Source: a virus
IMG/VR virus record: IMGVR_UViG_3300028810_000013
Coordinates: 1 to 21,116 of that record
DNA: 21,116 nucleotides
Reading direction: 5' to 3' (one strand)
Shown: positions 14,829 through 21,116 of the stretch, piece by piece
How positions within the stretch are numbered: position 1 is the stretch's first letter
Layout of the letters: each line of letters begins with the position of its first letter
Notes under the pieces: model-generated
What the model saw: the letters and a program-made list of their open reading frames with translations, nothing else
What the model was told of the DNA's origin: nothing
The model's database searches: none
Position numbers and translations under genes: made by a program

Positions 14829-15370
14829 GCTCGCTCTCCTCGGATGTGGGTGACTGTCCCCGGTTCGATTCTGCTTGACAGCTCTTTGGCACGCGGCGTG
14901 GAGTAGTGACCTGCTAGCCACATGTCAGCGCCGACCATGGCTACGCCCCCCGCATCGCGAGCGTGCACCGAAGTCCTCGCCGGCATTTGACGCACGCGCC
15001 GGTACAGCTCGGCCTTGACCTTCGCGTCTACGTTGTCACCGCGCCTCGAGTGGCCGACGAACGCGATCCGCCATTCGTTGACGCCCACGCTGAGCACGTT
15101 GAAACCCTTGGCGCGCGCGTAGCCGTAGATCTCGCCGCCGGCCCACGCGGTTCGCATGACCATGACGTTCGCCATGGGGTCATGCAGCGCGCGAGGCTGC
15201 TCGACGACGACGAGCATTTCGGGGCCAGGGGAGAAGGTGAGCTCGAGCAGCTGGCCTACGTCTTCGGACGTTCCGGCCTCGATCCAGATCGGGGCCGACT
15301 TGACGGTGAAGTCGAGGACGCAGTAGCCCGAGTGCGTCGGACCAGGGTCGATTCCGAGCACGCGCCTCAT
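14825..15370 (-). CDS. RuvC-like Holliday-junction nuclease
   Basis: A 181-residue RNase H-fold protein. VLGIDPGPTHSGYCVLD (D8) matches the first RuvC strand, VVVEQPRALH (E57) the second acidic site, and HARDAGGVAM (D139) the last. This arrangement fits RuvC-type resolvases that cut four-way junctions or branched DNA before packaging. The catalytic acids are seen; activity is inferred from the family. It sits in the small-gene part of the early operon and overlaps both neighbours by 4 bases (ATGA). Confidence 0.85.
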   Translation of the reverse strand: MRRVLGIDPGPTHSGYCVLDFTVKSAPIWIEAGTSEDVGQLLELTFSPGPEMLVVVEQPRALHDPMANVMVMRTAWAGGEIYGYARAKGFNVLSVGVNEWRIAFVGHSRRGDNVDAKVKAELYRRVRQMPARTSVHARDAGGVAMVGADMWLAGHYSTPRAKELSSRIEPGTVTHIRGERA

Positions 15371-15636
15371 GCTCGCACCGCCTTGCCGTCGGCTCGCACG
15401 GCTACGAGAGCGTTCGCTCGAATGTCCTCGGCCGCTTCGAGGGTTATGTAGCCAGCGGACACGTATTGACGTGCAAGCGCCGGCGGTAGGCGAAGCAGCT
15501 TCGCATACTCGCGCCGGTTGAGCTTTCCGTCGACCATGAGCCGCTGGACTTGCCGACGGAACTCCCCGAACGGCGCGACGCTACACCGCCGATCCTTCCG
15601 ACGTTGCCGCGCCATCCGACGACGACGCGGGTTCAC
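15367..15636 (-). CDS. Small basic protein of unknown function
   Basis: An 89-residue protein with a strongly basic N-terminus (Arg/Lys-rich, residues 3-17) and a helical body containing GKLNRREYAKLLRLPPALAR and ITLEAAEDIRANAL. The basic tail and short helices suggest nucleic-acid binding, without a motif to name. The start is GTG at 15636, overlapping the previous stop as GTGA; an internal ATG at codon 8 is an alternative. The stop overlaps the RuvC-like start. Confidence 0.6.
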   Translation of the reverse strand: MNPRRRRMARQRRKDRRCSVAPFGEFRRQVQRLMVDGKLNRREYAKLLRLPPALARQYVSAGYITLEAAEDIRANALVAVRADGKAVRA

Positions 15637-15917
15637 CGCTCACCTCGGCGCCGAGCTTGCGCCCGAGCTTGCACGCGCTCGAGCCACTCCTGCGAGGTCG
15701 CGACACCGAGCGCGCGCTTAGCGTCATCGGCCGCTCGAGCGGGAAGAAGATCGTTGCAGCCCGTCTCGTAGGCTTCCAGAGCTCGCACGGCGCACGCGAC
15801 AAACGGGTTTGCGATGTCGAGCGGGTCGATACCTACGCCGCGAATCTCCCGCACCTTCGACTCGGGCAACGGGTAGCAGCGCAAACACTCCGCGCATGTG
15901 ACGGTCACATCGCTCAC
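15633..15917 (-). CDS. Small cysteine-containing protein of unknown function
   Basis: A 94-residue protein starting MSDVTVTCAECLRCYPLPES. The CAECLRC cluster (8-14) plus single cysteines at about 42 and 54 could bind a metal. The rest is helical with an Arg-rich C-terminus (QARAQARRRGER). GTG start at 15917 overlaps the previous stop (GTGA), and the stop overlaps the next GTG, so it fits the coupled chain. No family recognised. Confidence 0.6.
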   Translation of the reverse strand: MSDVTVTCAECLRCYPLPESKVREIRGVGIDPLDIANPFVACAVRALEAYETGCNDLLPARAADDAKRALGVATSQEWLERVQARAQARRRGER

Positions 15918-16228
15918 GGCGCGTCCTCGTCGTCGAGTTCGCGCGGCGCCTCGAGCATGCAGAAGTCTCGCGTCGACGGTTCGATAGTGAAGATGTCCCG
16001 CCCGCGGTACGACTTGACGAACTGCACGCCGGGCCGGTCGCAGAACGGGATCAGGATCTCGCAGCGCGTGACGTGAAAGACCTGCACCTCACGCACGTAG
16101 CCGTAATGGACCTCGCGGTGCACCTCGACGCGTGCCCAGCCACCGCGGCGAGGGTCGGCACTGTCGAACGGATGATCCTCGAGGAGCTCGTCGCCGTCGG
16201 TCACGACGCTCGCGGCTGTCTCGCTCAT
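15914..16228 (-). CDS. Unknown early protein
   Basis: A 104-residue protein: an acidic N-terminus (MSETAASVVTDGDELLEDHP), a beta-rich middle (WARVEVHREVHYGYVREVQV, RCEILIPFCD), and an acidic C-terminus. No motif or family recognised. The ATG at 16228-16226 overlaps the previous stop by ATGA and is preferred over a longer frame starting at 16282. Gene order places it among small early genes. Confidence 0.6.
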   Translation of the reverse strand: MSETAASVVTDGDELLEDHPFDSADPRRGGWARVEVHREVHYGYVREVQVFHVTRCEILIPFCDRPGVQFVKSYRGRDIFTIEPSTRDFCMLEAPRELDDEDAP

Positions 16229-16491
16229 GGCGTGGCCCTCCCTGCGTTGCGTGGCTTGCGGTGCACGTTCGCGTCCGGGCACGTAGCGAAGTGCGCCTTG
16301 TGCCGCTTCTTATCGGGCCGGTAGGAGCGTCGCTCGTCGTCGTGGAGCGTGACGGCGAGAAAGCCCCGCGGCCCGTCGAGGAGCACGATGTTGCCATCGT
16401 CGGACGGCGCGACGTCGACGGGCATGGTTGCACCCGTCGACGTCTTCGCCCACGTGATCTCAGCGCCGCATGAGCGACACTTGACGATCAT
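16225..16491 (-). CDS. Small zinc-ribbon protein
   Basis: An 88-residue protein with CRSCGAEITWAKTSTG (CxxC at 5-8), MPVDVAPSDDGNIVLLDG in the middle and HFATCPDANVHR near the end. The CxxC pair with the later His/Cys group looks like a zinc ribbon, and the CxxCGA.I.W....G..MPVD pattern is one I recognise from short phage hypothetical proteins. It probably binds nucleic acid. ATG start and TGA stop both overlap neighbours by 4 bases. Confidence 0.72.
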   Translation of the reverse strand: MIVKCRSCGAEITWAKTSTGATMPVDVAPSDDGNIVLLDGPRGFLAVTLHDDERRSYRPDKKRHKAHFATCPDANVHRKPRNAGRATP

Positions 16492-17012
16492 CGCTTCGAC
16501 CCCTTGCCCTTGCTGCGCTTCGCCTTCGGGGTGCCGGGGTCGGTCTCTTCGTCGCGCAGCGCGGCGTAGTTGTCATCCACGATCCCGTCGTCGCCCTTCG
16601 GTTTGCCCTTGCCCCTGCCCTTCTTCTCACCGTCGAAGGGAAGATCGCCTTGCAAGCGTTTCCGGGCTGCTTCCTTCTCGGGCTCCGTCATCGGGCGCGG
16701 TCCGCCGACGGGGCGATCGGTGTCCTTGCGCATGACCTGCACCATGAGGCGCTTGTCGTCGTGCACCTCGATCACTTCGAACGAGTCTTCGGTGACGCCG
16801 TCTTGCAATTGCTTCGAAAGCACGTTCGACCTCTCCTCGAGCTTGTTCAGTGCCACGCGATAGGCGCGATTGACGTTCTTCTTTTCTTCCTTCTTCTCAA
16901 TGATCTGTCGGTCGACGGATGCGAGCTCGGCGCCGATCTTGATTCGATCGGCCTCGGTCATCTCGCGCTCTTCGGTTTCGTAGAGTGACGCTGCGTTCGT
17001 CGTCTTGCTCAT
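16488..17012 (-). CDS. Coiled-coil, lysine-rich early protein of unknown function
   Basis: A 174-residue protein. Residues about 20-70 are a charged coiled coil (IKIGAELASVDRQIIEKKEE). Then comes a short beta region (FEVIEVHDDKRLMVQVMRKD), and the tail is lysine-rich and disordered (KKGRGKGKPKGDD, KRSKGKGSKR). The ATG at 17012 is chosen over a TTG at 17030 because an AAAGGAG Shine-Dalgarno sits exactly between them, 8 bases before the ATG. It is the one internal early gene with its own good ribosome site. A DNA- or protein-binding role is possible. Confidence 0.68.
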   Translation of the reverse strand: MSKTTNAASLYETEEREMTEADRIKIGAELASVDRQIIEKKEEKKNVNRAYRVALNKLEERSNVLSKQLQDGVTEDSFEVIEVHDDKRLMVQVMRKDTDRPVGGPRPMTEPEKEAARKRLQGDLPFDGEKKGRGKGKPKGDDGIVDDNYAALRDEETDPGTPKAKRSKGKGSKR

Positions 17013-17026
17013 GGGGTTGGCTCCTT

Positions 17027-18418
17027 TCAATCGTCGTCGTTGTCGTCGTCGTCTTCGTCCGGCTTGGTTGCACTCAGATCGTAAAAAGTGATCGACCGCG
17101 CATCGAAGGCGACACGCACCTTGCCCGGCGGTCCGTTGCGTTGCTTGGCGACAATGAGCTCAGCGACGCCCTTGTCGCGATCGGGGGTTTTGCCCTTGAG
17201 GTAATACTCGGGCCGGTAGAGAAAGATCACATCGTCGGCGTCTTGCTCGATGCCGCCCGACTCGCGAAGGTCCGACAGCATGGGGCGCTTGTTCGGGCGC
17301 TTCTCGACTTCGCGGTTCAACTGCGAGAGATCTACAACGGCGCAATCGAGCTCTTTCGACAGCGCCTTGAGCCCAGCGGTGATCTCCGAAAGCTGCTCGT
17401 CGCGGCTTACGTTGCGACCACGCGGCGCGCGCATGAGCTGGAGATAATCGACGACGACAGCGCCGAGCCGGCGACCCGTCTTCGCTTCGACGAGCCGCGC
17501 CTTCGAGCGCATTTGGGCGAGCGTCGCCGACGGCGTCTCATCGATCCAGATCGGCAGGTCTTTGATCTCGCCCTGAGCGCGCAAGAGCAGCGCCCGCTCC
17601 TGATCTTTCAGCCAACCGTTGAGCGCGCAATACGTGCTTACCCCCGCGCGCGAGCTCGCCATGCGGATAGCCAATTGCCAACGCGGCATCTCGAGCGAGA
17701 AGATCAGAACGGTTTCGCCGCACCCCGCGACACTGAGCGCGATGCCCGTGACGATCGCCGTCTTGCCCATGCCCGGCCGGCCGGCGAACGCGGTGACGCG
17801 GCCGCGGCCGAGGCCCGCTATCTTCTCGTCGAGCCTCGTGAGCCCCGTCGGTAGCTCGACCTGGCCGTCGCGCGACTCGGCGGCGAGCATGCGATGGTAA
17901 GCCTCGGTCGAGACGACGGACATCGGCGCGACCTCGACGCGCTCATCGCGTTGCGCAAGCTCGAACACCTGCCGCTCTGAAGCGTCGAGGTAGTCTTGCG
18001 CGCCGTCGGCCGTCACGATGTAGCCCTCGGCGGCGATCTTCTGCGCGGTCGCGATCATGTCGCGCGCTCGAGCGAGGCTGACGATCCGGTCGGCGAGCTC
18101 TTCGACGTTGCCGAGCGCGGCCTGGAAGCAAAGGTCGTTGAGGTAGGCGACGCCGCCGACCTGAGCCAAGCGCCCCTCGTCGCGCAGCCAATTGCCAACA
18201 GACAGATAGTCGACGGTGCGCCCGCTCTTCGAGAGCTCGGCGACAGCTTCGAAGATCCGTCGATGCCCTTCCGCGTAGAAGTGTCGCGGCTCGAGCCGGC
18301 TCGCGACGAGGGCGAGGTTTGCCGGCACTTCGATCACCGCGGCGATCAGGTGCGACTCGCTCGCGAGATCGTGGGGCGGCACTCGTGAGGCTCGTTCCAC
18401 CGCCGCGAGCGCTGTCAT
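17027..18418 (-). CDS. dnaB: Replicative DNA helicase, DnaB-like
   Basis: A 463-residue helicase. The N-terminal domain (1-160) has the usual ESHLIAAVIEVPANLALVAS start. The RecA-like domain has Walker A GRPGMGKTA (213-221), SLEM with E243, Walker B VVVDYLQL (D324) and the SQLNREVEKR...SDLRESGGIEQDAD block. The last 10 residues are almost all Asp (DEDDDDNDDD). It unwinds the fork for phage replication and is loaded by the initiator encoded just upstream, whose stop overlaps its ATG by 4 bases. Length is normal for DnaB; no intein is seen. Confidence 0.95.
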   Translation of the reverse strand: MTALAAVERASRVPPHDLASESHLIAAVIEVPANLALVASRLEPRHFYAEGHRRIFEAVAELSKSGRTVDYLSVGNWLRDEGRLAQVGGVAYLNDLCFQAALGNVEELADRIVSLARARDMIATAQKIAAEGYIVTADGAQDYLDASERQVFELAQRDERVEVAPMSVVSTEAYHRMLAAESRDGQVELPTGLTRLDEKIAGLGRGRVTAFAGRPGMGKTAIVTGIALSVAGCGETVLIFSLEMPRWQLAIRMASSRAGVSTYCALNGWLKDQERALLLRAQGEIKDLPIWIDETPSATLAQMRSKARLVEAKTGRRLGAVVVDYLQLMRAPRGRNVSRDEQLSEITAGLKALSKELDCAVVDLSQLNREVEKRPNKRPMLSDLRESGGIEQDADDVIFLYRPEYYLKGKTPDRDKGVAELIVAKQRNGPPGKVRVAFDARSITFYDLSATKPDEDDDDNDDD

Positions 18419-19407
18419 GATTTAGCCCCGATCGACTTGAGGTTTCGCTCGAGCTCGGCGGAGATGCGTGCACGGTCGGCGCGCGCGGCCTTGCTCTTCG
18501 CTTGCGCTTCGTCGAGCAGCCGGTGCCGTTGCGTGATCTGCTCGGGCGTCAGCGCGCCGTTGGTTGGCTCATGCTCGTCGTCGTCGTTGTCATCGGTGGC
18601 GAGCTGCTCGGCGGGCGGGGCGTTGCCGTACTGATTCCAATCGGTCTCGAACGTGCGCGTCGGATGGCGATTGCGAACGAGCCACGGCTTATCGTTCGCG
18701 AAGTACTGCTCGAGCTTGAGACGCAAGACAGCCTCAGCGCGATCGCCGTGCTCGAGCGCGAGAGCGCCGACGCGTTGCAGGGTGCGATCGTCCCCCTTCG
18801 GTCCGGAGTCGACGGTGCGCTGAAACGGCTCGCCGTACCTCGCTGCCCAAAGCTCACGCCAGACACGCCACGCGAGGTCATAGCCAGACTCGGGCTGGAC
18901 GGGCTGTCCGGTGTCCAGCTCAGCACGGCTAGGCACAGCACGGCACAGCACAGAGTGACTGCTTGTGACCGGATGTGACTTCTGGTCACGCGACTCCGGA
19001 ATATCGGACGGTGCTGTCACGCTTTGGGACGCCGCTGTCACGCCGAGTGACTTTGCCCGTGCGAGGTCACGAGCCCGCTCGCGTTCCGTCCGCTTGCGAG
19101 CCTTGTCGCTCTGGTTGGCTTCCTGAGCCTCGACGAAGTTCGGGATCACGAGCAGTCGGAGGTCCTCGCGGTAGACGACCATCCCGTCCTCGAGCAGCTT
19201 CCCGAGGGGCGCCTCGACCTCCTCCCAAGGGGCGCGGACGGCGACGGCGACGGCGCGAAGGCCGAGCTTGCCGAGCTCGAGAATGCCGGCCCGGTCGACC
19301 TCGCGAAGTAGCAGCCCCATCAGCCCGCGAGCCTGCCAAGGGAGCACGCACCACTCCGGAGTGTTGCGCGTGTAGAAGCGCACGTAGCGCTCGTCCTGCC
19401 ATCTCAT
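18415..19407 (-). CDS. Replication initiator / helicase loader with internal origin-like repeats
   Basis: A 330-residue protein. Residues 1-95 form a winged-helix-like domain (PWQARGLMGLLLREVDRAGI, LGKLLEDGMVVYREDLRLLV) as in phage O- or DnaD-type initiators. A basic linker (DKARKRTERERARD) leads to a Ser/Thr-rich stretch at 113-151, where the DNA carries the GTGAC repeats. Residues 175-265 are a second domain (YDLAWRVWRELWAARYGEPF, FANDKPWLVRNRHPTRTFET), and the end is a helix. The adjacent dnaB gene and the internal repeats support an initiator role as for lambda O. Start and stop both overlap neighbours by 4 bases. Confidence 0.8.
   Translation of the reverse strand: MRWQDERYVRFYTRNTPEWCVLPWQARGLMGLLLREVDRAGILELGKLGLRAVAVAVRAPWEEVEAPLGKLLEDGMVVYREDLRLLVIPNFVEAQEANQSDKARKRTERERARDLARAKSLGVTAASQSVTAPSDIPESRDQKSHPVTSSHSVLCRAVPSRAELDTGQPVQPESGYDLAWRVWRELWAARYGEPFQRTVDSGPKGDDRTLQRVGALALEHGDRAEAVLRLKLEQYFANDKPWLVRNRHPTRTFETDWNQYGNAPPAEQLATDDNDDDEHEPTNGALTPEQITQRHRLLDEAQAKSKAARADRARISAELERNLKSIGAKS
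18921..19070. other. Candidate replication origin: GTGAC iteron cluster inside the initiator gene
   Basis: Plus-strand GTGAC occurs at 18955, 18965, 18975 and 19047, and GTCAC at 18985, 19016, 19037 and 19066. The first four are exactly 10 bp apart and the rest lie close to whole helical turns. Chance would give about 0.2 copies in 116 bases. Next to them is a second short repeat, CAGCACGG or CAGCACAG at 18921, 18936 and 18946. The cluster falls in the linker between the two domains of the initiator, just as lambda ori lies inside gene O. Origin function is inferred. Confidence 0.68.
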
Positions 19408-20207
19408 CGGATACCCTCCGCGGCGAAGAGCGCGCCTTGCCCAGCTCGAGCAGCTCGCAGCGACGAGCCGCTCACCTCGGCCATGAGCCGCTCGACGCCG
19501 AGCGCGTGGTACTTCGGTTCGCGTTCAATGCCGATCGCCCGTCGACCGAGCCTCAGCGCAGCGACGAGCGTCGTCGCCGAGCCCGCGTAGGGGTCGAGGA
19601 TGATGTCGTCGGGATCGGTGAACAGCTCGACGAGCTCGAGCATGAGGTCGAGCGGCTTAGGTGTCTGGTGATCCTCGTCGGGGTGCCGCGTCTGAGAATT
19701 GCAGTTGTAGGTAAAGACGCCGCGTCGTCCGCCGCCGTTCCACGTCGAGCGCCCGCGCGCGTGCATGGCTTCAATGCACTCGTAACCGGTGCCCGGACGA
19801 TCGCCCGTGAACTGTGGTGCGCCGTCCGGCTTCACCCAGATCAGCGGTCGGCGGTGCTCGAGCCCGTACCACTTGCACGGCTTTCGCCATCGCCGAACAC
19901 CCTCGAGCTGACAGAAGATCAGCGTCCAACGCTTCGTGAGGCGGCCGAAGTGTTTCGCCGTCATCCATCGCGTCGCGGGATCCATTGCCTCGAAGTCGAT
20001 CGGGAAGGCGACGAAGCCGGCGCCCTTCGTTCGGTCACCGCCGCCACGTTGCGAACGACGCGACAGCCTGTGTGCCTCGGCTTCGTACGGCGGGTCAGTG
20101 ACGACGTGATCGATCGAACGGTCGGGCAACGCGCGCATGACGTCGAGGCAATCGCCGAGCTCAAGCGTCCAGCGCGCGCGCCCTTCGAGCACGTCGGCGA
20201 TCGTCAT
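19404..20207 (-). CDS. DNA methyltransferase (beta-class order, N6-adenine or N4-cytosine)
   Basis: A 267-residue enzyme. The catalytic DPPY motif is at 38-41 and the cofactor motif DPYAGSATT at 205-213, followed by GIERE. DPPY before the SAM site is the beta-class order, with the target-recognition region between them (residues 50-185). DPPY enzymes methylate an amino group of adenine or cytosine; the sequence does not settle which. No partner endonuclease is visible, so it is probably an orphan enzyme that shields phage DNA or marks it. The ATG at 20207 overlaps the previous stop (ATGA) and is preferred to a TTG at 20228. Confidence 0.92.
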   Translation of the reverse strand: MTIADVLEGRARWTLELGDCLDVMRALPDRSIDHVVTDPPYEAEAHRLSRRSQRGGGDRTKGAGFVAFPIDFEAMDPATRWMTAKHFGRLTKRWTLIFCQLEGVRRWRKPCKWYGLEHRRPLIWVKPDGAPQFTGDRPGTGYECIEAMHARGRSTWNGGGRRGVFTYNCNSQTRHPDEDHQTPKPLDLMLELVELFTDPDDIILDPYAGSATTLVAALRLGRRAIGIEREPKYHALGVERLMAEVSGSSLRAARAGQGALFAAEGIR

Positions 20208-20503
20208 GTGCCACCTTGCGAGTCGCAAAGAGGGAGACCAGGCGGCTCCGACTCCCCGCGCGTCCGCGGTTCACAGTCGGCGGGCCCGCCACCTGGCCCC
20301 CCTCGTTGCGGCTCCCACTTGCAATCAGGGCAACGCCAGCTCAACGCGCCGGCGACGAGCCGCCACGTCCAGCCTTCGCGCTCGAGCGCGGGTAGCTTCG
20401 ACCCGAGCCCGCACCGGCCGCACGTGCATTGCGCGACACGGTGCGAGCCGAGAACGTTCGCCCACATCTTCGAGTAGGCGATCCGGTCCGTCGCCTCGCT
20501 CAT
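20204..20503 (-). CDS. Small zinc-binding protein of unknown function
   Basis: A 99-residue protein with CTCGRCG (26-32) and WRCPDCKWEP (56-65), a four-cysteine arrangement likely to bind one zinc. The C-terminal 35 residues are Gly/Pro-rich and probably disordered. The start ATG and the stop both overlap neighbours by 4 bases. It lies directly before the methyltransferase and may be a small DNA-binding accessory; this is inference. Confidence 0.68.
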   Translation of the reverse strand: MSEATDRIAYSKMWANVLGSHRVAQCTCGRCGLGSKLPALEREGWTWRLVAGALSWRCPDCKWEPQRGGPGGGPADCEPRTRGESEPPGLPLCDSQGGT

Positions 20504-20607
20504 CGCCGGCGCTCCCCCCGAAGCTCACACCGAAGCGCGGCGCGGTGGTCGAGCTCGTCGAAGATGGCGATGATGATCGAAAGCAGAAAGACGACGCAGC
20601 CGATCAT
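20500..20607 (-). CDS. Tiny single-pass membrane protein
   Basis: A 35-residue product, MIGCVVFLLSIIIAIFDELD and then a charged tail rich in Arg and Glu. One hydrophobic helix covers residues 2-16. Its ATG (20607-20605) overlaps the regulator stop as ATGA and its own stop overlaps the next ATG as ATGA. That double coupling and the hydrophobic segment are the evidence; the Shine-Dalgarno is weak. Function unknown. Confidence 0.55.
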   Translation of the reverse strand: MIGCVVFLLSIIIAIFDELDHRAALRCELRGERRR

Positions 20608-20975
20608 GCACCCACCGCCGCGCGCGGTTCGGAGGAACGCAGTCGCGACGGGGTGTAATGATGCACGGCGATCCGAAGCGCTTCCGTGAACGGTTGCGCG
20701 ACGTCGCCCTTTTCGCACCACGTGGCGACGCTTTTCGGAGCCCAATAGGACAGCTCGATCGCGCCATCGGGCCCGAGCTCGGCGGTGATCTTCTGGATCA
20801 CCAGCGCTTGAGCGATCGTCGGCGGCGCCTTCTGCCCGTACTTCCAGCGGGTCAACTGGCTCGGCGTGAACTTGTTTCGGAGCGCCGTTCCGACCTTGCT
20901 CTCGATCTCGAGGCAACGGTGGAGCATTCGGCTAGCGCGGGTCGGGCGGCCGGGAACTCGAATAATTCGTTTCAT
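20604..20975 (-). CDS. Cro/CI-type helix-turn-helix regulator
   Basis: A 123-residue protein, the first gene of the leftward operon. A basic N-terminus is followed by a helical domain with FTPSQLTRWKYGQKAPPTIA (36-55), matching the turn and recognition helix of Cro/CI-like repressors, and then IQKITAELGPDGAIELSYWA. It has no dimerisation or RecA-sensitive domain, so Cro- or CII-like rather than a full CI. No Shine-Dalgarno precedes the ATG, and a promoter -10 lies so close that the mRNA is probably leaderless. The TGGCAA half-sites just upstream are its likely operators. Confidence 0.75.
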   Translation of the reverse strand: MKRIIRVPGRPTRASRMLHRCLEIESKVGTALRNKFTPSQLTRWKYGQKAPPTIAQALVIQKITAELGPDGAIELSYWAPKSVATWCEKGDVAQPFTEALRIAVHHYTPSRLRSSEPRAAVGA

Positions 20976-20983
20976 GAGATCGG

Positions 20984-21013
20984 GCTATACCAAAGCTGGC
21001 AAAGCGTAGGCAA
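20984..21013 (-). promoter_or_regulatory. Early leftward promoter with extended -10
   Basis: On the minus strand TTGCCT (21013-21008) and TATAGC (20989-20984) are separated by 18 bases, and TGG directly before the -10 makes an extended -10. The predicted start near 20977 leaves about two bases before the regulator ATG at 20975. Confidence 0.55.
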
Positions 21014-21077
21014 CTGGCAAAACGTTGCCATCACTGAAACCCCGGCCGGCGAAGCTGATCCTTGCCACGCTTTGCCG
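20997..21077. promoter_or_regulatory. Operator cluster of TGGCAA half-sites
   Basis: TGGCAAAGCG (20997-21006) and TGGCAAAACG (21015-21024) are direct copies 18 bp apart. TGGCAA (21015-21020) and TTGCCA (21025-21030) form a perfect inverted pair around AACG. More inverted copies follow: TTGCCA (21062-21067) and CGCTTTGCCG (21068-21077). The sites overlap both candidate promoters' -35 boxes, as expected for a regulator controlling two divergent promoters. Confidence 0.65.
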
Positions 21078-21089
21078 TTTGGCTACATT
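21062..21089 (+). promoter_or_regulatory. Possible rightward promoter
   Basis: TTGCCA (21062-21067) and TACATT (21084-21089) are 16 bases apart on the plus strand. The -35 box is also one of the TGGCAA-type half-sites. An ATG follows at 21102. Confidence 0.4.
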
Positions 21090-21101
21090 GAGTCGGCGCG
21101 C

Positions 21102-21116
21102 ATGCCCTACCTACCC
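21102..21116 (+). CDS. Possible start of a divergent plus-strand gene (5 codons visible)
   Basis: ATG CCC TAC CTA CCC reads MPYLP and runs off the window. No Shine-Dalgarno is seen. The only support is its position downstream of the possible rightward promoter and operators, where a repressor or lysogeny gene would be expected. Nothing can be said about its function. Confidence 0.22.

Noticed and set aside
17013-17030. TTG start giving six extra residues on the coiled-coil protein
   Set aside because: The extra codons contain the Shine-Dalgarno for the ATG at 17012, so they are leader, not coding.
17031-17060. GTC-repeat tract as a microsatellite or regulatory repeat
   Set aside because: It simply encodes the acidic Asp tail of the helicase; no other sign of function.
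18975-20477. 500-codon plus-strand open frame opposite methyltransferase and initiator
   Set aside because: It is Arg/Pro/Ser-rich and antisense to genes with clear catalytic motifs.
1-21116. CRISPR array, tRNA or rRNA gene, insertion sequence, or attachment site
   Set aside because: I saw no spaced repeats, cloverleaf, transposase frame or flanking duplications. Attachment sites would need sequence outside the window.

Overview
The window is one continuous stretch of a tailed-phage or prophage genome from a GC-rich bacterium. Nothing in it identifies the host. The strong G/C bias at third codon positions and the style of the proteins would suit a Myxococcota-like host, but that is a guess. 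No integrase, transposase, lysis cassette, tRNA or plain host gene is visible, so an integrated prophage cannot be told from a free phage. The virion part resembles phage Mu in its head (DUF935-type portal, Mu I-like protease with nested scaffold, Mu T-like capsid protein, gp36-like and gpG-like connector proteins). It is followed by a contractile tail (sheath, tube, frameshifted chaperone pair, tape measure). The replication part is lambda-like in logic: a Cro/CI-type regulator, then an initiator gene with repeats inside it, then a DnaB helicase.

Layout, read right to left because nearly everything is on the minus strand. 20976-21116 is a divergent control region with repeated TGGCAA half-sites. 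20607-18415 holds the regulator, a tiny membrane protein, a zinc-binding protein, a DNA methyltransferase and the replication initiator. 18418-17027 is the helicase. 17012-14060 is a run of small, mostly unknown genes plus a RuvC-like nuclease. 13958-11791 is the terminase pair. 10338-11909 is the portal gene, in the place expected for a portal but on the opposite strand, tail-to-tail with the large terminase. 10238-6987 holds protease/scaffold, decoration protein and major capsid protein. 6911-5297 holds three head-tail joining proteins. 5286-274 holds sheath, tube, chaperones and tape measure. 274-1 is the start of a further tail gene.

How it works together: the early genes are joined by thirteen 4-base start/stop overlaps, so the region looks like one translationally coupled operon fired from the right-hand control region. 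The initiator probably binds pentamer repeats inside its own gene and loads the helicase. The methyltransferase probably protects or marks phage DNA. The late genes package DNA through the portal and build the contractile particle.

The best-supported unusual points are a -1 frameshift site with an 11-bp stem in the tail chaperone gene; eight GTGAC/GTCAC pentamers in the initiator gene, four of them exactly 10 bp apart; the inverted portal gene with its 119-bp antisense overlap; a two-helix membrane-protein gene embedded antisense inside another gene; and a probably leaderless regulator transcript. I did not find a clear new defence or other self-contained accessory system. No stretch longer than 300 bases lacks a gene.
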